Positions 51,501-60,500 of a DNA stretch of 64,000 nt are shown one piece after another. Under the pieces are notes generated by a model. That model was given only the letters and a program-made list of their open reading frames with translations, was not told the origin of the DNA and ran no database searches. The DNA is from Amblyornis subalaris (taxonomy: Eukaryota; Chordata; Aves; Passeriformes; Ptilonorhynchidae), in the NCBI GenBank assembly GCA_018881555.1, contig JACAXG010000130.1:2055848-2119847 (forward strand), read 5' to 3'. How positions within the stretch are numbered: the first letter of the stretch is position 1; each line of letters begins with the position of its first letter. Position numbers and translations under genes: made by a program.

Positions 51501-54500
51501 TTCCTGATTCTGAACATTTGTTTTATTACAGGCTCTTTTTATCACCTCTTGACAACAGTTTTAAATAAGATCTTGCAGAATTCGTAAGATGAATCCAAAC
51601 TATGTAAATGTGTATGGTATTTAATCTTAATTATAATTAAAGATGACTACTTCAGGAAAAGCCACTCTTTCTAACACACACATTTTTAGGTTTTTAACCA
51701 GCCACAACACAATGGAAAGTTTTGCCCTGATTTCCTCCCGGCTAAGGCCATGCCATCACCCTCTGTTAGGGGTAACCCAGTGCCAAATGCTTGAGCAGAA
51801 TCCACAGCAGGCTGTCTGAGCTCAGGTACTGTAAAATGCTTTCTATAAATAGCAACACAGAGAAGTGGAAGAGATCCAATAATTATTTGTTTAATAATTA
51901 AAAACTCCACCTATGTGAGAACTGAAGTAGCAAAGCACGCCCTGTTTGCTGTGTGCCCAGATTAAGGTAGTGTAAATACAGAGAAATCACTATCAATCTG
52001 CACCACTGCAATCACTGTGTGGAATTTCTAGGTTAAAATTGACACTATTCATTACTGCTGTGGTGTATTCATATTTGTTCATATGAAATGGATTTTCCAG
52101 TGTAACACTTCTCAATGAAGTACAGTACTTTTCAGTTTCCCGAGGATGGTCTGTCTTCCTCGGTGACTGCGTCATACTTTCATTATTAGCAGTATCAATT
52201 GCCTTTGAGAGGTAACAGGTGGACCAGGAGTCATTGCAAGAGAAATTCATCCAGTTCGCTTTAAAATGCAGTTAGATAGATGAAAACTTTACTGTCCCAG
52301 GTAAGTGGAATTAGAATAGCAAACTTCTTGCAATCTGTAAGATATTTTTCACATGAATTCATATATATAAAATTCGTGAGGAATTGTTTAGTGAAAAACA
52401 ATCTTTTAACCTCAGAAATTGTTTGGGAAAGTGCCCTAAAGATTAACTGTGGGAAGTTTGAAAAGCAAGCATACTTAGAGAGGGTCCAATTTCACAAATA
52501 TGTTTTAGAGGAGTTAGAAACAGTGGGAATACAGGGGTCTATATTTAATTAACAGTAACTGAAATGACAAGATTGAAATGCAGAGAGAGAAAGAAGTGGG
52601 AACTGGATAAAAAGTTACATTAAAACTACAGAAAATGTAATTGTAGAACCACAAGGATGTGTAAGAGGGAAGCAAGTAATCTTGTTAATGGTTATAGATT
52701 ATTCAGAAAATGAAATGTGCTAAATCACTTTTTGTAATCATTACATGAAAATGAAGCAATACTTAAAAAAGGTCTTTAAAAGTTGGTGTTAGGAATGCAT
52801 TTCAAGAGGAAAACTTCCCTGAGTTCATCCAGCTGCATCAGTACAACAAAGGAGCTTGCAAGTCTTGGTCTGAGTGCTCGTGGGTTATATGCCTTGGATG
52901 TACAGCTCAGCTACCTAAAAGCATTTTATCTACAGTTAACTTGGAGTGACATGTTTACATTATTTTTTCGTACTCGTGCTAGAGTATTTCATTCAAGAGC
53001 CACATATCCAGGTTTTTTCTGTTCTAGGTAATATTAAATATGCCCTAGTTTATCCTATTTGGAGAAGGCAGACAGATTCCTTAAATGTTGTTTTCATTTT
53101 TGTTTTTCTGTTCTAATCAATTTAAATGACTGGCTAAAACATTGGAGATGAGTATTTGTGTTTGTTAAAAGTTTGTGCTCCTTGTTACTTTAGAGGCCAA
53201 CATCCAGGTAAATTTTTTGTCTCATCTGAAATAAATTCTGCGAAAAGATGTCCAACCATTGCTACAAAGCCCTTCTGTCAGTGATAGCAACTGCAAATTT
53301 TCAGGTAGATAAGGCTCTCAACTTGATCATGTTACTTAGTTTACTTTCCAGACTAGGATTATTTTGAACAATGTTCACAGAAATGTGATTTTAGCATAGT
53401 CGTGTCTGAGAGCTGTAAGGGTCAGAATTTCAGACCAAAACAGGGCAGGCAATCCCTGGGCAAAAAAAGAACACAAAAAGGCCCCTTTTTCATTAGAGCT
53501 ACAGAAGTGTTTTCATGTTGTATTTTAAATTCCTGCAAAGCTTACTGATTTTTGAGGGGTTAATTTTATTTTTTTCCTGGTACTGTTGCTACTGATTTCC
53601 TCCTTCCATTAGAATTACCTGTGCTTGGTAATGCTGGTTGATCTCTCCTGAACCGTGTTTGTCCTTCCCCTCTGAGGCTCTTCCCTCCTCCAAGCAGTGC
53701 CAAGCACTCAGAGTGTTGAGTTTTCCTGCCGTGTGTGGCAGCTCACTCACTCAGCTGGATTGACACACATTCAAGTGTCACAGCAACAGGAAGCAGAAAC
53801 TCCTTCCTCACGCAGAGGTGCTGGGGCTGGCAGGCATCTGCTGGGGTGGGTCAATGGCCTCAGCACTCCTCTTTCTTCAGAGCTGTTTGTGCCTTGAATG
53901 TTCACTCTTTCACAATGACGGGAGTTGCATTTAATGGCTGTTGAAAAATAACTTTTTGGAAATTCACCCTTTACCTACAGTTTCAGACCATCTCTTTGGA
54001 CTTTGGACAGATGATTCCATAACAGTTAAATACTTGTTTTTAAGTGTGCCTCCACAACCATGAGGAACAAAGACANACTGTTATTTCAATGACATCCAAA
54101 ATTGAATGGATCCTGTAATCCCTTACCTTAATATAGCATTGCACCAGCTCCTACCTCCAATTTCCTTGTCTTTGCATGGAAACTTCCCAAATTATAACTG
54201 CCTCTGCCTTCAGGGTTTATTTCTAATAAGCACTAAATTTGGTCCCAATTATCTTAAAATAAGCACCCTACAAATAATCAATTTGTGTCCTCATTTTAAT
54301 GTGAAGACTGAAGGGACATAAAAAGCTTAAGAGATGGACGGTCCTGTAGAGAGTTTTTGCCTTCATGTACTGAGAACAGGAGTAATAAATCATTAAGCAT
54401 TTAACTGAGCTGCCCCTCTGCAAGTCCAGCCTCTGGATGGGTTTTGCCATGGATACTCAGTGGAACTCCCACGATTTGCTCCCAGGCTAATCCTCTTGGA

Positions 54501-57500
54501 GAAACTAATATTTGTAGAAATGTAATGGGCTTCTTGGAGGAACTTTTTTGATAAAACCCAACACAACTTCAGAGGGTACTTTTTGTAAAATTATTTATGA
54601 ATTTTCCAATTTATAATCAATTCCCTTCTGTTGCTGAAGTCTTGCTGTACAGGAGCTGGAGTTAAGAATCACAAATAATACTTCTAACATGGCTTTAAAA
54701 GGGGTCTGTGATGGTATTAAAAGTATCAAGAATCCCTGAGAACTTTAACAGGTGATGTATTTATTGTTGGTAGATCTTTCCTCTTTAGGGAGGAGTTTTG
54801 TACGTAGTTTAATCATATCCAGAAAACTGTCTTACAAGACTATTTTTGCAGCTGCCATTTCTAGGGAAGTGCCTTTTACATCCAGTCTTTAGCCAGGTCT
54901 GTTACAGGACTGCATAGGGCAGTCTCTGGAATAACCAGATTCTTCACCTATGATGTCGATCAATGCGTTCAAACACAAAAAATTATCTAAGCACAGCAGT
55001 AACGCCCTGGGGGAGACCTTCAGGACAGTCACAAATTCCCATTTGGAGAGCTTCTGCACCAGTTAGTCACAAGCTCTGCTGTGAGGTGTGAGGAGTTCAG
55101 CAAATCCATTGTCCCATCCAGAGAACCAATGAGTTAAGTATGTGCCACAGACAGGCACATCCCTGACAGAGCAGAATAGAATGGGACCTATAAGGGTCAC
55201 CTGGNCTGACTGCCTGACCTCTGCAGGGCTGACCAGAAGTTAAAGCGTGTGGTTGAGGTCGTTGTCCAAATGCTTCTTTGCATTTGGGAAAGTTGCATTA
55301 TTCAGGGACAACCAAGTCTGCGACCACAGGCTTCATCCAAACATGTGCATTACCCTTGTGCATGAGCTGAACCCTGAGATCAAGAGCTCTAAGAAGCCCC
55401 GTGGGACACAGNAAAAACTTCAGTTGCCTTTAATTAGAAATCAAGACAAAGTCAGTCAATAAATCTCCTCATGTTTGTATCCCCCACATGGGGCCTCTTA
55501 ATTATTTTCCTAAAGAGAAAAAAAGGTGTCTCATGCAAAGATTTGTCTTTTTTATTTTTGTTAAAAACTTTTGCTGTCTTACAAACTTTTGTTTTTGTTA
55601 GCTCTTGTAACATTTGCTGTCAGGTCCCCTCATAATTTATTTCTGAGGAAATGGATGTTCAAGGTCTAGTCCAAGGGAAACCTGAGTGGTTTGCAGCAGT
55701 GATGTCCTGGGGCTGCCGACGAGCCACTGCCAGCTGGGTTTGCCACACGTGCGTGGCCACGTGACTGCACAGTCAGTAGAACATTGTTTGTGAGGAAAAT
55801 ATTTTAAGATGAGTACCTGGTGAGACTTTGGGTGAACTTTAAGCTGTGTTTCATGATGAAAAAGATGATTCAATGCTATGTTCAGCATATTATTTGTATA
55901 TACAGTTCTGCTGGCAATTTATGTCAGATTTCATACTTCTGTATGTGAATGTTGTGGACGGAAACTGTGCAGGGCAGAGGACTAGGGATTTCTGCCCAAG
56001 GATAAAAGGTGTATAGCAGTCTCATTCAGCTGATGGGTGGATGAGACATGCTCTGGACTTGTTGCTGTTGTTTCCAGGAAGAAAGTTTCTGTAAGATATT
56101 TACACCCCCTCTTGTATGTTCAGCTCTGCTCCTCAGTACCTGACATCTCCGGCATATAGTGAGAGGGAGCAGGAAAGTCAGGGCAGGCCATCCTTATCAT
56201 TTGAAAAAGACCAAACCAAAGCCATACTCTCCTCCACTGTTCATCTTGCTTTCCTCCTTTTTGGATACTGGCTCTCCAGGTTCTGCCTGCTCTAGAATCA
56301 CATCACGTATTTAAAGTAATGTCTTTTAAGTTGTTGATGTTGCTTCATGTTTGTTTGCCAAGTCTGCTGACTTTACTGCAATGGAAATTCTTCTAAGGGG
56401 TTCTCTGGAACTTGTCTTCGTGTGATGCTGTGAAGATGACAATCATTAGAGACGCTCTGTCTACACTGACAAACACTGTGATAGTGCCCCACTCAGGATG
56501 GAACAGCTCCTCCTTTGATGACGATCATAAAATTAAATTTCAGACTTCCCTCGTTCTGCGCAATACAACAGGATGCCTGAGGTATTTGCTCTTCTAGAAT
56601 ACTTGCTTTTAAAGGGTAATCATGTTATCCAGCATGTCTTTCTTATATTGTAAAGACAATTTTAAAGACAAAGGAGTTGTTTTCGTCTATAAATTATAGA
56701 ATTCCATCATATAGGCAACTTTTCCAATTGTTCTTTTTTTTCCTAATAGAAAAATATTAAAATTACCAAGTTACTCTCTGAGAGTTGCTAACCAATTACC
56801 AATCAGCTGCATAAAAACCTTCTGCAAACTGTCTCATAAATGATTATCTGTCTGTCTTTGTACATACCACGTTCCTTTGTCATTCCAACCTTCAGGAACC
56901 TAAGCTCTGCTGGGGAAGAGGCACGAAAGCAGATGAGGTGCTGTGAAGGGCTGGTCGATTCACTGCTCTATGTGATCCACACTTGTGTGAACACCTCAGA
57001 TTATGACAGCAAGGTGTGTGCATATCTCATCTACAAATATTTTAGTGCCAATCTGTGTGTCTGGTCTTGGGGCTTTGTGTAGCTCAGTTGAACATGGTGA
57101 TGTCCTTAGTTCAACTGGCATCGCTCCCAAACCCAGGTTACTGAGGCACAGCTGAACTCAGCTACATAACACAGGGTCACCTCTTGTTTTCAGCAGTGCT
57201 GCAGTAACTATTCCTCAATAAAATAGTAATAAACTCTTATGCTTTTCATTTTCAGAATACTAAAGAATAAGCCACTATAGCAGAGACCACTGTTAAAAAT
57301 ATTGTCAGATTTGAGAGAGATTGCAGTTTTCCCAGAGAAGCAGCCAAAACGCTGCCCAAGGNCCAGCATTAGAATTTAGCACTTGTGCTCCCAGCACCTT
57401 TTCGCCTCTGCTGAACTGGTTTGGTTTAGTTTGTCTCTGTGTAAGGAGNAACTGGTGGCATGGTATCTCTCTGGTTTGGTTCAGACAGTGGAGAATTGTG

Positions 57501-60500
57501 TGTGCACCTTGAGGAACCTTTCCTACCGCTTGGAACTGGAGGTACCTCAGGCGCGGCTGCTGGGAATCAATGAACTGGATGACTTGCTGGGAAAAGAGTC
57601 ACCCAGCAAAGATGCGGAGCCAAGTTGCTGGGGGAAAAAAAAGAAGAAGAAAAAAAAGACTTCCCAGGAGGATCAGGTTTGTGTTTTCCATGTACTGCGA
57701 ATACCTCAGATGGGGTTTGGGTCGTGATGGGGGAGGACATAGCTTGACAAAAACGATCCTATGTTGAATGAAAACATAGAGGTTTTGTCTGGTTACAAAT
57801 CTGTGTTTCTTTCTCAGTGGGATGGAGTTGGGCCTATCCCGGGATTTTCCAAGTCTCCTAAAGGAGTGGAGATGCTCTGGCACCCGTCAGTGGTGAAGCC
57901 GTACCTGACGCTCCTGGCAGAGAGCTCCAACCCAGCGACTCTGGAGGGCTCAGCAGGATCTCTCCAGAACCTTTCTGCGGGCAACTGGAAGGTATGGGAA
58001 TTCTTCCTTCTCCTCCTCTTGTTGTACTCCAGCTGTTTTTCTAATAAGACCTTGGAATGTGTTTGGGGGAAACATGCCATTTTCTTGTGTGCATCTGAGT
58101 GTTCCCCCCTTGTCTGTGCATTCGTGCTCATGTGCTGCAGTCATGTTTCCACAGTGAAAAGCCTTGGCAGAGAGCAGGGGCAGCAAGAGCCATATGAAAA
58201 CTGGCCTTTATTTTAAATAAACAGAAAAGGCTTCTTCCAGTGCATATTGGGTCAAAATAATCCTCTGGCATCTTCTAGCTGTGAGTTCTGGTGGGAAGGT
58301 GCTGTTGAAATAAGACCAGGACAATAAATTTGCTTTATTTCCATATTTGAGTATTTATTTCCATACATTCTGGCCATTGCGTACAATGTGCTACAAAAGC
58401 AGCACATGAGAACATTTTATTGATGTCATGTATTTGTCATGGAGACACTAAAAAATACAGCAAACATTAATTGCTTCCTTTGCTTGCAGCAAGCCAGCTA
58501 AACCCTTTGCAGTTTGACCATTATAGAATTGGTCTTTAAAAAAAAAATACAACAAACAAAACCCAACCCCCCTGCTCCCTTTTCAGTAATTGTCATCTCT
58601 TCAGATACTTTCTCTCTTTAATGTTAAGCATTGCTTTGCAAGAGGAATAAGTGAAAAATAGCAAAGAGCCAGCCCTTTATGATCATAGAAAAGGCGCACA
58701 TCGAACATGTCATCTTTTATTGGAAATGACTGAACGTGCTTGAGAATTCCGGTCTAGTCCGAGGCTATTTCAGTCAGAATGCTGTAGTGGATTTGTGGGT
58801 AACTGAGGTTCTGTCAGTTCGCAGCCTACATCCGCGCTGCCGTGAGGAAGGAGAAGGGGCTGCCCATCCTCGTGGAGCTGCTGAGGATGGACAACGACAG
58901 AGTGGTGTCATCTGTGGCAACTGCCTTAAGGAACATGGCATTAGATGTCCGGAACAAGGAGCTTATTGGTACGTACAGACTGTCCTCAAGAGAGCACCAG
59001 CACCAGGATGTCCAGCCTTGGATGGGAAAATCCAAGCCACTAAAGGAAACAGCACACTTGATGTTACTGTGTCACATCAGTTGTGTCACAGAAATGAGTC
59101 CTCTTGACAGCAGCAGCTTTCCAGAGCAATGTTGCCATGTTCGTTTGCTGCTGGCCACCTTCCATGGATGGGAGTCACCTCAGTTCAGCCAAACTGGACA
59201 GGAAACCCTCGGTGCCAAATGGGATGGAAACACAGCTCTGCTTCCTTGGACCTTAGTGCTCACCCTCTTGGGGGGTGCAGGTCCCTCACGTGTTTCCAGG
59301 GGATGGAACAGCTCTGCTGCCACTATGCCAGTGCTTTGTTTAACAGTTTTGGACAGGAAGAGAGGGAAGATATCCTCTCCTGGTAAAATAGTTCCAGGAA
59401 AAACCACATATAGAGCACTATCTGTGTCTTTGCTGAATTAAGTCATCAACAGGGCTGCTTGCTAGAAAAACTTACTGTCTTGTTAATTCTAATATTTAAC
59501 ACTTTAAGAATTCATCTGTGGCTTTCTTATCTAGCATTTAAAACAAACAAATAACAGCTTTCTTGCCTTTCCTGCCCTGAGGGTTCTCAATCTGTTAGTG
59601 TTGAACATGCCTTAGCTTCAGGCTGCTGTGCCTTCAGTGAACCCTGCAAATAAATGGCATGATATAAAATAGTTTCATTTTTGTTACAAAAGCATTTTCT
59701 GTGTGTAGACCTGTGGGACAAGGATACAACAATTGTTCATACAGATAGGAGGATCATTATTCTCAAAAAGAGAAATACAGGTGGACGGAACTTTATTATC
59801 TGTTTCTGAAGCTTCTCCGTCTGAGACATTCAGAGCGTGTTTTCCTGTAGTGCAGGAGTTACACACATGAGAAATGTGTGAAGAGAGAATCCTGTTCTAT
59901 AGCACCAGCCCTTTGCAGATCAGACTCAGGTGATACTCTCTTGTCAAGATGTTTTTTCCATTTCTGGCAGAATTTTTCAGTTCAGGAATGCTCCTCCACC
60001 TGCTCCCTTTCCCTGTCAAAGCTGTAACTCTGAAAGAATTTCTGACTTCCAGATACTCTGAAATGGATCATTGTATGAAACACTGTGAAACGTGAAGCAG
60101 GTTGTGCACTACCCCATGCTAGAAATCCTCTTTAGGAGCTTCTCTGCCGGTGTGGGGAAGGAACAGTGGGCTCACACGGTCACACTGAAGAAAATGAGAG
60201 ATGAGGATCCCAATAGATAACAATATACATTGGAACATGCAGCATGTGGCTGAGCTTGCTAAAAAGTTGGCAATGACAGGGTATTGCTGCAGAGAGCATT
60301 GTGGGGATAGATTTCCAGTGGGTTTCCTTTTGCCTGCAGAATTTCTTTTTGGATATTTTTTTTCCTCTTGGGCACATCATGCAAATAGATGGCGAATGGC
60401 TTTATGCAAAGCTGCTTCATTATTCACTGTTATGTACAAATACACGTCTGCAATAAAATCAATTAATCATTCAACAGCACAGCCCAAACAGGAAAAAACC

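Noticed and set aside
57677..57817. 141-base intron 14, a multiple of three, as a possible retained coding segment
   Set aside because: An in-frame TGA occurs in its first 17 codons, so retention would truncate.
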